Origin: Hyphomonas sp.
Lineage (GTDB): Bacteria; Pseudomonadota; Alphaproteobacteria; Caulobacterales; Hyphomonadaceae
NCBI RefSeq assembly: GCF_013823385.1
Contig: NZ_PNMA01000026.1
Location: 1-56,573, forward strand
Reading direction: 5' to 3'
DNA: 56,573 bases
In this document: piece by piece, positions 35,483-43,020 of the stretch
How positions within the stretch are numbered: position 1 is the stretch's first letter
Layout of the letters: the number at the start of each line of letters is the position of its first letter
Position numbers and translations under genes: made by a program
Notes under the pieces: generated by a model
Database searches by the model: none
Told to the model about the DNA's origin: nothing
What the model saw: only the letters and a program-made list of their open reading frames with translations

Positions 35483-36318
35483 CAGCTCGGACAATAAAAC
35501 GTCGACCGTCCGGATTGGACGATCCGCTTAATCTCCGCCCTGCAGGTTTTGCAGGGCTGGCCCTCGCGGTCATAGACATCAAACCGGTGCTGGAAATAGC
35601 CGAGCGCGCCATCGGTGGCGGCAAAGTCTGAAATCGATGAGCCACCCGCTTCGATCGCTTCGGCAATCACAGCATTGATCGCCGGGGCGAGGCGCGCGGC
35701 GCGCTGGCCGGGAATGGTCTTCGACAGGCGCTTGGGCGAGATGCCGGACCGGAACAGCGCCTCGCAGACATAGATATTCCCGAGGCCTGCAATCACCTTC
35801 TGGTCGAGCAGGGCGGCCTTGATCGGCGCTGCCTTGCCGCGCAGGGCTTCGTCCAGATAGGCCGGGGAGAAGCGGTTCGACAGGGGTTCGGGGCCCATCG
35901 TCATTAACCGTGGGTATGCCAGGAAAGTGGCGGCTGGCCAGAGTTCCATGAAGCCGAAACGGCGCGGGTCGTTGTAGGTTACCGTCTCGCCCCCCTCCAT
36001 ATGGAAGACAACATGGTCATGAGCGCTGATCCCACCGGTGGCGTGGTGAAAGTCTCCCGGCATCTGCCCGCCGATGGTAAACCGCCCGGTCATGCCCAGA
36101 TGCATCACGAGCACCTCCCCATTGGAGAGGTGAGCTGCCAGAAATTTCGCCTGCCGGGCGAGCCGGTCAATCCGCGCGCCCGATACCCTTTCGCCAAAGC
36201 GTTCGGGCAGAGGAAAGCGCAGATCCGCCCGCCGCTGCTCCAGCTTCAGGATGCGCCGGCCCTCCATGACGGGGGCCAGTCCGCGGCGAACTGTCTCGAC
36301 TTCAGGTAATTCAGGCAT
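35473..36318 (-). CDS. mutM: Formamidopyrimidine-DNA glycosylase MutM
   Basis: 281 residues from ATG 36318, giving the required N-terminus M-PELPEVETVRRG; the catalytic proline follows the removed methionine. The C-terminal zinc finger is CKTC-x16-CPSC. It removes 8-oxoguanine and cuts the strand. It is divergent from ubiE across 46 bases. In-frame sequence up to 36366 is too far upstream for the family. Confidence 0.97.
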   Translation of the reverse strand: MPELPEVETVRRGLAPVMEGRRILKLEQRRADLRFPLPERFGERVSGARIDRLARQAKFLAAHLSNGEVLVMHLGMTGRFTIGGQMPGDFHHATGGISAHDHVVFHMEGGETVTYNDPRRFGFMELWPAATFLAYPRLMTMGPEPLSNRFSPAYLDEALRGKAAPIKAALLDQKVIAGLGNIYVCEALFRSGISPKRLSKTIPGQRAARLAPAINAVIAEAIEAGGSSISDFAATDGALGYFQHRFDVYDREGQPCKTCRAEIKRIVQSGRSTFYCPSCQR

Positions 36319-36364
36319 CTTTATCGCATATACGCTAAGGCAAACGCGGATAAGATAGGCGCCC

Positions 36365-37153
36365 ATGACAGCTCAGGACAGCAAAGAACGCATCGTCTCC
36401 TTCGGCTTCGAAGAGGTGACGGAAACCGAGAAGGTCGCCCGCGTGAAGGGGGTCTTCCGCTCGGTCGCGTCCCGGTACGACCTGATGAACGATCTGATGA
36501 GCGCCGGGGTCCACCGCCTCTGGAAGCATGACGCGATGAACCGCCTGAACCCGCAGCCGGGCGAGCGCCATCTCGATGTTGCCGGCGGCACGGGCGAACT
36601 GGCGCGCGCCTTCCTCGCCCTGGCCGACAAGGCGGGCAAGCGGCGCGGCGATACAAGACAGGCCACCGCCATTGTCTCCGATATCAACGATGCGATGCTC
36701 GAGGCCGGCAAGGCGCGGGCGGACAACGCCCAATGGGGCGACCGCCTCGCCTGGGTCTGCGCAGATGGCCAGAACCTGCCCTATCCGGACAAGACTTTTG
36801 ATGCGGTGACGGTTTCCTTCGGTATCCGCAACTTTGCAGACCGTGTGGCGGGCCTTAGGGAATTCCGCCGTGTGCTGAAAACGGGCGGCCGCCTCGCCGT
36901 GCTCGAGTTCAGCCACATGACCGCGCCGATCCTGCAGGCGGCGTATGATCGCTACAGCTTTGCCGTCATCCCGCGCATGGGCGAACTCGTCACCGGAGAC
37001 CGCGACAGCTATCAGTATCTGATCGAATCCATCCGCAAATTCCCCGATCAGCAGACCTTCAAGTCAGAGATCGGGGGCGCAGGGTTTGGTCAGGTGTCGG
37101 TCACGAATTATTCCGGCGGCATCGCCGCCCTGCATTTCGGCTGGGCGGTCTGA
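36365..37153 (+). CDS. ubiE: Ubiquinone/menaquinone methyltransferase UbiE
   Basis: 262 residues. Motifs: VASRYDLMNDLMSAGVHRLWK, the SAM loop LDVAGGTGELARAF, VTVSFGIRNFADRVAGLREFRRVLKTGGRLAVLEFS, and YSGGIAALHFGW at the end. It methylates the ring carbon of demethylubiquinone precursors. ubiB follows after a short opposite-strand gene. mutM-ubiE-ubiB-coaBC-dut is a common alphaproteobacterial order. Confidence 0.97.
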   Translation: MTAQDSKERIVSFGFEEVTETEKVARVKGVFRSVASRYDLMNDLMSAGVHRLWKHDAMNRLNPQPGERHLDVAGGTGELARAFLALADKAGKRRGDTRQATAIVSDINDAMLEAGKARADNAQWGDRLAWVCADGQNLPYPDKTFDAVTVSFGIRNFADRVAGLREFRRVLKTGGRLAVLEFSHMTAPILQAAYDRYSFAVIPRMGELVTGDRDSYQYLIESIRKFPDQQTFKSEIGGAGFGQVSVTNYSGGIAALHFGWAV

Positions 37154-37164
37154 TGCGGCGGGGC

Positions 37165-37329
37165 CTAGTTTCCGTCGATCTTGATGCCGTCTTCGCCGAT
37201 GGAGATTTCCAGCTTGTCTTCGCCGCCCGGGCCCTCGGTGAAGTAATAGATGCCAAAGCCGATGGCGGCGGCCACGAGTATACCGACAACAAAATACATA
37301 AGTTTGTTCGATGAGGGGGATGTCGACAT
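37165..37329 (-). CDS. 54-residue membrane protein with EcfG-type promoter
   Basis: This frame encodes MSTSPSSNKLMYFVVGILVA, then a rest of the membrane helix AAIGFGIYYF, then TEGPGGEDKLEISIGEDGIK and IDGN. One helix with a short acidic tail of beta character is predicted. GAAG lies 8 bases before ATG 37329. It sits opposite to ubiE and ubiB in the gap between them. A GGAAC-N17-CGTT promoter lies 39 bases upstream of the start, so it is probably a general-stress gene. I do not recognise the family. Confidence 0.7.
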   Translation of the reverse strand: MSTSPSSNKLMYFVVGILVAAAIGFGIYYFTEGPGGEDKLEISIGEDGIKIDGN

Positions 37330-37367
37330 GATTATTCTTCGCCTTCTGAAGATACAGCTAGATCACA

Positions 37368-37393
37368 AACGCGCAGCTTGCCCAGTTGGTTCC
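37368..37393 (-). promoter_or_regulatory. EcfG-type general stress promoter
   Basis: Minus strand GGAAC (37393-37389), 17-base spacer, CGTT (37371-37368), an exact match to the EcfG pattern. Transcription would begin near 37360, about 30 bases before the 54-residue gene. Confidence 0.7.
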
Positions 37394-37414
37394 ATGCAGG
37401 CGGGTGCGCATTAG

Positions 37415-38938
37415 ATGGGCATGTTTTCCGATTATCGGCGGCTGATCCGCGCGGGCACGTCGCTGGCACGCCATGATGTGGTGCTGCCCGGGGAGTATCA
37501 GTCCCGCCTGCCGCTGCCCGCGCGCATTGCCGGTGGCTTCCTGCGCCTCATCGGCGGCGGGGCAAAGGGCCGGCCGGGCGAGCGTCTTGCCTATGCGTTG
37601 GAACGCCTCGGCCCGGCCTATATCAAGCTTGGCCAGTTCCTCGCCACGCGGCCGGATGTGTTCGGCTCTGAAGTGGCCGGAGATCTCGCCCGCCTGAAGG
37701 ACAAGCTGCCGCCTTTCTCGATGAAGCAGGCCCGCGCCGCCCTTGCCGCAGAGTTTGGCGCCGAAGAAGCCCAGCGCCTTTTCCCCAATCTATCGGAGCC
37801 TGTCGCGGCCGCTTCCCTGGCGCAGGTTCACCGGATGCCGCTGCCCGATGGCGAGCGCGCCGTGAAGATCCTCCGCCCAGGGATCGAGCGGCAGCTGATG
37901 CTCGAGCTTTCCGCCATGCGGCGGGCCGCGCGCACCATTGAAGGCGTCTCCACCGAAAGCCGCCGCCTCAAGCCCGTCGCCTTTACCGAGACTATCGCCA
38001 GCGCCATGCTGCGCGAGACCGATCTGCGCCTGGAGGCGGGCGGGGCAGACGAGATGCGGGAGATTTACAGCAAGACCGGTTTCTTCCGTGTGCCGAAGGT
38101 GGACTGGGAGCGGACCGGCAAGCGCGTGATGACCGCCGAGTGGATTGAAGGCACGCCGCTAACCACGCCCGGCGTGCTGGATCAGCCCGGCATCGACCGC
38201 AAGCGGCTGGCCAACGACATCACGCAGGGCTTCCTGGCCAGCGCCATCAATTACGGCGTCTTCCATGCCGATATGCATGAAGGCAACGCCATCCTGACGC
38301 CGGAAGGCACCATTGCTCTGGTCGATTTCGGCATCATTGGCCGTATCGGGATCATCGAGCGCCGCTTCCTGGCCGAAATCCTCTGGGGCTTTCTGAAGCG
38401 GGACTATATGCGCATCGCGCAGGTGCATTTCGAAGCAGGCTATGTGCCGCCCAGCCAGTCTGTCGGCGACTTTGCCCAGGCGCTGCGCTCGATCGGCGAG
38501 CCGCTGTTCGGCCGCCCGGCCGAGGAAGTGTCGATGGGCCGCGTGCTGCTGCAACTCTTCGACTACACCCACACTTTCGGCATGGCCCTGCGGCCCGAGC
38601 TTGTTCTCCTGCAGAAAACCATGGTGCAGGTTGAAGGCGTCGCCCGCACGATTGATCCCTCCCACAATATCTGGAACGCGTCCGAGCCGGTGATTGAAGC
38701 CTGGATGCGCCGCAATTTCGGGCCGGAAGGGGCGGCCCGCCTCATCTCGGAAAATGTCCGTGAGGTGACGAACCGGCTGAAGCGGTTGCCGGAAGTGATG
38801 GACCGGTTCGAGAAAAGCCTGGAAGCCGAGCCCGCACCGCCCCCGCCGCGCGAGCGCTTTGCGCCGTGGTGGGGCTGGTTCGGCCTGATCCTTGGTCTTG
38901 CCGGGATTGTGGCCTGGCTTGTCCAGCAGGTTAGCTGA
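37415..38938 (+). CDS. ubiB: Ubiquinone biosynthesis ATPase/kinase-like UbiB
   Basis: 507 residues. The UbiB/ADCK motif LGPAYIKLGQFLATRPD lies near residue 70, followed by PVAAASLAQVHRM (A-rich loop), GERAVKILRPG, and the catalytic FHADMHEGNAILTPEGTIALVDFGIIGRI. The C-terminus is a membrane anchor, WWGWFGLILGLAGIVAWLVQQ. It helps extract quinone intermediates for ubiquinone synthesis. Start ATG 37415 or 37421. Confidence 0.95.
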   Translation: MGMFSDYRRLIRAGTSLARHDVVLPGEYQSRLPLPARIAGGFLRLIGGGAKGRPGERLAYALERLGPAYIKLGQFLATRPDVFGSEVAGDLARLKDKLPPFSMKQARAALAAEFGAEEAQRLFPNLSEPVAAASLAQVHRMPLPDGERAVKILRPGIERQLMLELSAMRRAARTIEGVSTESRRLKPVAFTETIASAMLRETDLRLEAGGADEMREIYSKTGFFRVPKVDWERTGKRVMTAEWIEGTPLTTPGVLDQPGIDRKRLANDITQGFLASAINYGVFHADMHEGNAILTPEGTIALVDFGIIGRIGIIERRFLAEILWGFLKRDYMRIAQVHFEAGYVPPSQSVGDFAQALRSIGEPLFGRPAEEVSMGRVLLQLFDYTHTFGMALRPELVLLQKTMVQVEGVARTIDPSHNIWNASEPVIEAWMRRNFGPEGAARLISENVREVTNRLKRLPEVMDRFEKSLEAEPAPPPPRERFAPWWGWFGLILGLAGIVAWLVQQVS

Positions 38939-38994
38939 CCCCTCTTGCTTGGGTGGGAGCGGCGGCGCATCCTTCTGCCTGACGAGGATTGGTC

Positions 38995-39438
38995 ATGGCT
39001 TACACCGGCGGCTGTCAGTGCGGGAAACACCGTTACGAGATGGATGTGCTCACGGGAGGGCATGTCTGCCATTGCCGCATGTGCCAGCGCGCCACCGGCG
39101 GTCTTTTCGCGGCCCTTGTAGGCGCTCCGAAAGATCAGTTCCGCTGGATGGGCGCGCCGCCACCGGTCTACTGGAGTTCCAATCTCGCGGCCCGTGCCTT
39201 CTGCCCGGACTGCGGCACGCCGCTCGGTTTTACCTATGACCGGCCAACATCCTCGCAATACGTCACGATTGGCAGTCTCGACGCGCCCGAAGCGGTGGTT
39301 CTCGAAGAACAGTTCGGTATCGAATCGAAACTTCCTTTCGTGGAGTTCTGCGAAAACCTGCCCAGGAAGGCGACCGGGGAGGGGCAATCGGCCGAGGGGC
39401 TGGCCTTCCTCGCCCAGATGAAACCCAGGCAGGCTTGA
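38995..39438 (+). CDS. GFA family zinc-binding protein
   Basis: 147 residues from ATG 38995, GAGGA before it. The GFA zinc sites are GGCQCGKHRYE, HVCHCRMCQRATGG and AFCPDCGTPLGF. The family is named for glutathione-dependent formaldehyde activation but most members have no proven activity. It stands between ubiB and a small secreted protein. Confidence 0.87.
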   Translation: MAYTGGCQCGKHRYEMDVLTGGHVCHCRMCQRATGGLFAALVGAPKDQFRWMGAPPPVYWSSNLAARAFCPDCGTPLGFTYDRPTSSQYVTIGSLDAPEAVVLEEQFGIESKLPFVEFCENLPRKATGEGQSAEGLAFLAQMKPRQA

Positions 39439-39566
39439 AGTAAGGCGAATTTCTCGCGGCTCTGGCGCGCCCGCTCTCCTGATGTTCCCGCCTCAGGCGT
39501 AAGGGCTTCGCGCTGTTAAGATTTCGGTTACCTTTCCCGCTCCGCCACCAGAAGGGAGCCGAATCG

Positions 39567-39899
39567 ATGAAGCTCGCCATCCTCACTGCCGCGCTGGGCG
39601 CGCTGGCCGCCCCGGCGCTGGCCCAACCTCTCGCCGGCGGCGATTGCAGCAAGGCCGTCCAGCTGGACGTGTCAGGCATGACCGAAGGTGGTGTCATCAT
39701 CATCACCGGCCCCTGCGCCGAGGCAGGGCCCGCCCGCGAAGTGATCCACATCGCCCGCCCCGGCGAGCCGATGGCCACCACGGTTGTCATCCGCCGCCCG
39801 GATGGGGCCTCATCGCAGCAGAGCGCCGTGATCAAGGTCTCAGACCGCGCGGGCTTCTCTAGCTCCAGCCAGGCCCGCATCATCCGCGTAGGCGATTGA
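39567..39899 (+). CDS. Small exported protein, unknown function
   Basis: 110 residues with signal peptide MKLAILTAALGALAAPALAQ, cleavage likely after ALA. Two cysteines (DCSK, GPCAEAG) could form one disulfide. The rest is beta-rich: VIIITGP, TTVVIRR, SAVIKVSD, ARIIRVGD. GAAGGGAG lies before the ATG. It is followed by a long inverted repeat. No family recognised. Confidence 0.7.
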   Translation: MKLAILTAALGALAAPALAQPLAGGDCSKAVQLDVSGMTEGGVIIITGPCAEAGPAREVIHIARPGEPMATTVVIRRPDGASSQQSAVIKVSDRAGFSSSSQARIIRVGD

Positions 39900-39905
39900 G
39901 CCGCC

Positions 39906-39972
39906 AAACCTTGCCGGAAGGTTGAGGCAAAGCGTGCTTCTGCGCGGATTTGATGGCGGCCCGGCAAGGTTT
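39906..39972. repeat. Inverted repeat with 43-base loop
   Basis: AAACCTTGCCGG (39906-39917) and CCGGCAAGGTTT (39961-39972) are perfect 12-bp arms, the right one running into TTTTTG. It could be a terminator with a long loop for the exported protein gene, or a structured leader of coaBC 44 bases on. Confidence 0.55.
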
Positions 39973-40015
39973 TTGCGCTAGGAATAGCGCAGGTCAGACC
40001 CGATATAGCGGATAA

Positions 40016-41242
40016 ATGAGCGCCAAACGCATCCTCCTCGTCATCGGCGGCGGCATTGCCGCCTATAAAAGCCTTGAGCTTATCCGCGAGCTTGGCCGGC
40101 GCGGCATTGGCGCGCGCGTTATCCTCACCAAGGCGGGGACTGAGTTTGTCACGCCGCTCTCCGTTGCCGCTCTCTCCGGCGAAAAGGTCTATACAGAGCT
40201 TTTCAGCCTCACGGATGAAACCGAGATGGGGCATATCGAGCTTTCCCGCTCGGCCGATCTTGTCGTTGTCTGCCCCGCGACGGCCGATCTGATGGCCAAG
40301 GCGGTCCATGGCCACGCCAATGATCTTGCCTCCACCGCGCTGCTCGCCACGGACAAGCCGGTGCTGATGGTTCCGGCCATGAATGTCCGCATGTGGCAGC
40401 ACGCCGCCACCCAGCGTAACATCGCCCAGCTGCGCGCGGACGGGGTCACGGTGATGGAACCTGATGTCGGCCCCATGGCCTGCGGCGAGTTTGGCCCTGG
40501 CCGCCTGCCGGATGTGGCACGCATTGTTGCCGAAATCGAAGCGATGCTCCGTCCCCGGTCAAAACGCCTCGCGGGCCGTCATGCCCTTGTTACCGCCGGG
40601 CCGACGCGGGAGCCGCTCGACCCGGTGCGCTATATCTCCAACCATTCCTCCGGCAAGCAGGGCTATGGCATCGCCGCCGCGCTGGCCGCAGAAGGCGCCC
40701 GCGTCACGCTTGTCTCCGGCCCGGTCTCGCTGCCCGCGCCTGAAGGCGTCACCCTGGTGAAGGTTGAAACCGCGCGGGAAATGCTGAAAGCCTGCGAAGA
40801 TGCTCTGCCGGCTGATATTTTTGTCTCCGTCGCCGCCGTCGCAGACTGGCGCCCGGTGAAGGCGGCTGACAAGAAGCTGAAGCTGAAAGGGGAGGGCAAG
40901 GCCCCCACCATCGAGCTTGCCGAAAACCCGGACATCCTGCGCACGATCAGCCACAAGAAGAAAAAGCGCCCCACGCTCGTCATAGGCTTTGCCGCTGAGA
41001 CCCATGACCTTGAGCGCCATGCGCAGGACAAGCTCGCCCGCAAGGGCTGCGACTGGATCGTCGCCAATGACGTCTCCGGCGATGTCATGGGCGGCCTCGA
41101 AAACGAGATCACCCTGATCACACGAGACGGCATCGACCGATGGCCGCGTCTGCCGAAGGACGCTGTCAGCACGCGCCTCGCCGCAAAGATTGCCGAAGCC
41201 ATTGCTGGCGATACGGACGGCCTTGCTATGGCGGCGGAGTAA
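40016..41242 (+). CDS. coaBC: Bifunctional CoaBC (PPC synthetase/decarboxylase)
   Basis: 408 residues. The N-terminal flavin decarboxylase domain has KRILLVIGGGIAAYKSLELIREL, CPATADLMAKAVHGHANDL and PAMNVRMW; the synthetase domain starts HALVTAGPTREPLDPVRYISNHSSGKQGY, with AAVADWRP. It makes 4'-phosphopantetheine from 4'-phosphopantothenate, cysteine and CTP. dut, its usual neighbour, is separated from it by the parDE pair on the other strand. Confidence 0.97.
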   Translation: MSAKRILLVIGGGIAAYKSLELIRELGRRGIGARVILTKAGTEFVTPLSVAALSGEKVYTELFSLTDETEMGHIELSRSADLVVVCPATADLMAKAVHGHANDLASTALLATDKPVLMVPAMNVRMWQHAATQRNIAQLRADGVTVMEPDVGPMACGEFGPGRLPDVARIVAEIEAMLRPRSKRLAGRHALVTAGPTREPLDPVRYISNHSSGKQGYGIAAALAAEGARVTLVSGPVSLPAPEGVTLVKVETAREMLKACEDALPADIFVSVAAVADWRPVKAADKKLKLKGEGKAPTIELAENPDILRTISHKKKKRPTLVIGFAAETHDLERHAQDKLARKGCDWIVANDVSGDVMGGLENEITLITRDGIDRWPRLPKDAVSTRLAAKIAEAIAGDTDGLAMAAE

Positions 41243-41248
41243 CGCGTC

Positions 41249-41578
41249 TTAGTCTTTCTCTCCCAGCTCAGACAGACGGCGCGGCAGGTCGGTGCGGGTG
41301 TGCAGGAAATCAAGGATGATCACCTGCGCATCGTCTTGAATGAACACGATGAAATGCTGGCCGCACCGGGCAAAGCGCAGATCTTCTGGCAAGCCGGGAT
41401 CAATCAGGCGGCGGCAATCCTGAGTGTGCGCCCTGCCTGAGGCGATGTCCCGGCAGCTGGCAATAAGGTCTTCCTCATAGGCTGCTGCCTGCCTTGGCCC
41501 GAAGGTCTCATGGGTCCAGTGGGCAATCTCTATCAATGCCTTTTCGGCCCGCCGCGTCAGGCGCCACGGCCGGTCCAT
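41249..41578 (-). CDS. ParE/RelE-type toxin
   Basis: 109 residues from ATG 41578. It opens WRLTRRAEKALIEIAHWTHETFGPRQAAAYEEDL, typical of ParE, with QHFIVFIQDDAQVIILDFLHTRTDLPRRL at the end. ParE toxins poison DNA gyrase; RelE toxins cut mRNA, and the sequence favours ParE. The ATG overlaps the antitoxin stop by one base. It converges on coaBC, whose stop is 6 bases away. Confidence 0.88.
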   Translation of the reverse strand: MDRPWRLTRRAEKALIEIAHWTHETFGPRQAAAYEEDLIASCRDIASGRAHTQDCRRLIDPGLPEDLRFARCGQHFIVFIQDDAQVIILDFLHTRTDLPRRLSELGEKD

Positions 41579-41835
41579 CAACGCTGCTTGCGCGCGCTGG
41601 CAAAGGCCCGGCGAATGGCCGCCTCGCCGCTGCCCTCGGCAAGTTCGCCCCGCCGGGCTTCCTCCAGGCTGAGGGTCAGGCGGGCGCGCAGCGCCTCATT
41701 CTCGCTTTCCTCGCGTTCAAGCAAACGCAGGCCTGCCCGGAGTGCTTCGGAGGCATTCTGATACCGGCCAGAGGAGATCAGACGATCAATCATTTCAGAC
41801 TGGGCATCAGTGAGGACAACATTTCGAGTGGCCAT
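41578..41835 (-). CDS. ParD-type antitoxin
   Basis: 85 residues. The ribbon-helix-helix start is [39 protein letters not shown], the ParD pattern, and the C-terminal half would wrap the toxin. AAAGGAGG lies 5 bases before ATG 41835. It would repress its own promoter, where a GGCAATATATGCC repeat overlies the -10. Confidence 0.9.
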   Translation of the reverse strand: MATRNVVLTDAQSEMIDRLISSGRYQNASEALRAGLRLLEREESENEALRARLTLSLEEARRGELAEGSGEAAIRRAFASARKQR

Positions 41836-41855
41836 GCGCGCCTCCTTTGGCTGTT

Positions 41856-41887
41856 GGCAATATATGCCATAACGGCGCCGGCGTCAA
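41856..41887 (-). promoter_or_regulatory. parDE promoter with overlapping operator
   Basis: Minus strand TTGACG (41887-41882), 17 bases, TATATT (41864-41859): a near-consensus sigma-70 promoter. The inverted repeat GGCA-ATATA-TGCC (41856-41868) covers the -10, a fitting site for ParD autorepression. Confidence 0.65.
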
Positions 41888-41936
41888 AAGCCGCGCCCGC
41901 TTGACTCCGCGCCAGAGTCTCCCCACGCCTCGGCCC

Positions 41937-42392
41937 ATGACCGATGTGACCGTTCAAGTGCTGCCGCTGCCCCATTTTGCCGGGCTTGATCTTCCTGCTT
42001 ACGAGACGGCGGGTTCTGCCGGCATGGATGTCCGCGCCGCCGTGCCGGACCGCGAGCCGATGCTGCTCGCACCCGGCCAGCGCGCCATGGTGCCGACAGG
42101 GCTCTCCGTCGCCATTCCCGAGGGTTACGAAATCCAGGTCCGCCCGCGCTCGGGCCTTGCGGTCAAGCATGGCCTCACCTGCCTCAACACCCCCGGCACG
42201 ATCGACTCTGACTATCGCGGCGAGATCAAGGTCATCCTGATCAATCTGGGCGCAGAGCCCTTCACCATCCAGCGCGGCGAGCGCATCGCCCAGCTGGTGC
42301 TGGCGCCGGTTACGCGCCTTGCCTGGGCGCAGGTGGAGCAGCTCGGTGAGACCGCGCGCGGGGCAGGCGGCTTCGGCTCCACCGGCCGCTAG
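41937..42392 (+). CDS. dut: dUTP diphosphatase
   Basis: 151 residues from ATG 41937. The five motifs of trimeric dUTPase are complete: [43 protein letters not shown] and [11 protein letters not shown]. It turns dUTP to dUMP, feeding dTMP synthesis and keeping uracil out of DNA. Frame upstream of 41937 overlaps the parDE promoter and is not coding. Confidence 0.97.
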   Translation: MTDVTVQVLPLPHFAGLDLPAYETAGSAGMDVRAAVPDREPMLLAPGQRAMVPTGLSVAIPEGYEIQVRPRSGLAVKHGLTCLNTPGTIDSDYRGEIKVILINLGAEPFTIQRGERIAQLVLAPVTRLAWAQVEQLGETARGAGGFGSTGR

Positions 42393-42445
42393 GACGGCGG
42401 CAAAATTCCTGATCAAAAAAATCTGGCCCACTGCGATCAATTTTT

Positions 42446-42474
42446 CTTGAACGGCGGGTCATCCCCCCCCACAT
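42446..42474 (+). promoter_or_regulatory. Sigma-32-type promoter of the PspB-like pair
   Basis: CTTGAAC (42446-42452), 14 bases, CCCCACAT (42467-42474), one base from CCCCATNT. The leader to the first gene would be about 20 bases and holds a palindrome TATTGA-ATA-TCAATA (42474-42479, 42483-42488). A run of eight C makes the -10 register ambiguous. Confidence 0.5.
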
Positions 42475-42502
42475 ATTGAATATCAATAAGGAGGGAGTGG
42501 TT

Positions 42503-42703
42503 ATGGCTGCTGCATTTTACTTCTTCATCGGCGCGCTGGTTTTCTGGTTGGCATTCCGGTCCGGCGCCCGGCGCGCCGCGCAGACACGCCCGGACCCGCG
42601 CGAGGCGGACATCGAGCGGCTGAACGCCCGCGTCCGCACGCTGGAGCAGATCATTACCGACCGTGACTGGCGCCTGCGCCGGGATATCGATGGTCTGGGG
42701 TGA
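42503..42703 (+). CDS. PspB-like small membrane protein 1
   Basis: 66 residues from ATG 42503; AAGGAGGGAG lies upstream. Membrane helix AAAFYFFIGALVFWLAFRSG, then basic residues, then a coiled coil ADIERLNARVRTLEQIITDRDWRLRRDIDG. The layout and the RVxxLExIITD ending resemble PspB (compare RIETLESLLEA in 15654-15911). A related gene follows 74 bases on. PspB homology is inferred by eye, not proven. A heat-shock-type promoter precedes it. Confidence 0.7.
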   Translation: MAAAFYFFIGALVFWLAFRSGARRAAQTRPDPREADIERLNARVRTLEQIITDRDWRLRRDIDGLG

Positions 42704-42777
42704 CCCCCTGGCCAAGGCTGGCCGGGACATTCGTCCCACGTTATACCTACCCAATCCGCGCAGATAGGAGGCGCCTT

Positions 42778-43008
42778 ATGGACCCGTTTAGCATGGTTGT
42801 TGCCATCGTCGCGATCAGTGTCGGCGCCGGTATCCTGAACACCTGGATCAAGGCCCGGGCGCACGCCCCGGCCGATATGGCCAGCCAATCCGAACTCGCC
42901 GCGATGCGCGCCGATGTCGAGAAGCTGAAAGACCGCGTCCGCGTTCTGGAAAAGATCGTGACCGATCAGGAGCGCCAGCTGTCTGAAGAAATCCGCCGCC
43001 TCGCCTGA
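42778..43008 (+). CDS. PspB-like small membrane protein 2
   Basis: 76 residues from ATG 42778 with AGGAGG 7 bases before. Membrane helix MVVAIVAISVGAGILNTWI, a polar stretch, then ELAAMRADVEKLKDRVRVLEKIVTDQERQLSEEIRRLA. It is clearly a paralogue of the product of 42503-42703 (RVRxLExIxTD). The spacer between them contains a GGGAC-ATTC-GTCCC hairpin. Together with the first it may form a second PspB-like sensor or anchor outside the psp operon. Confidence 0.7.
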   Translation: MDPFSMVVAIVAISVGAGILNTWIKARAHAPADMASQSELAAMRADVEKLKDRVRVLEKIVTDQERQLSEEIRRLA

Positions 43009-43020
43009 GATGGGCGGGCG

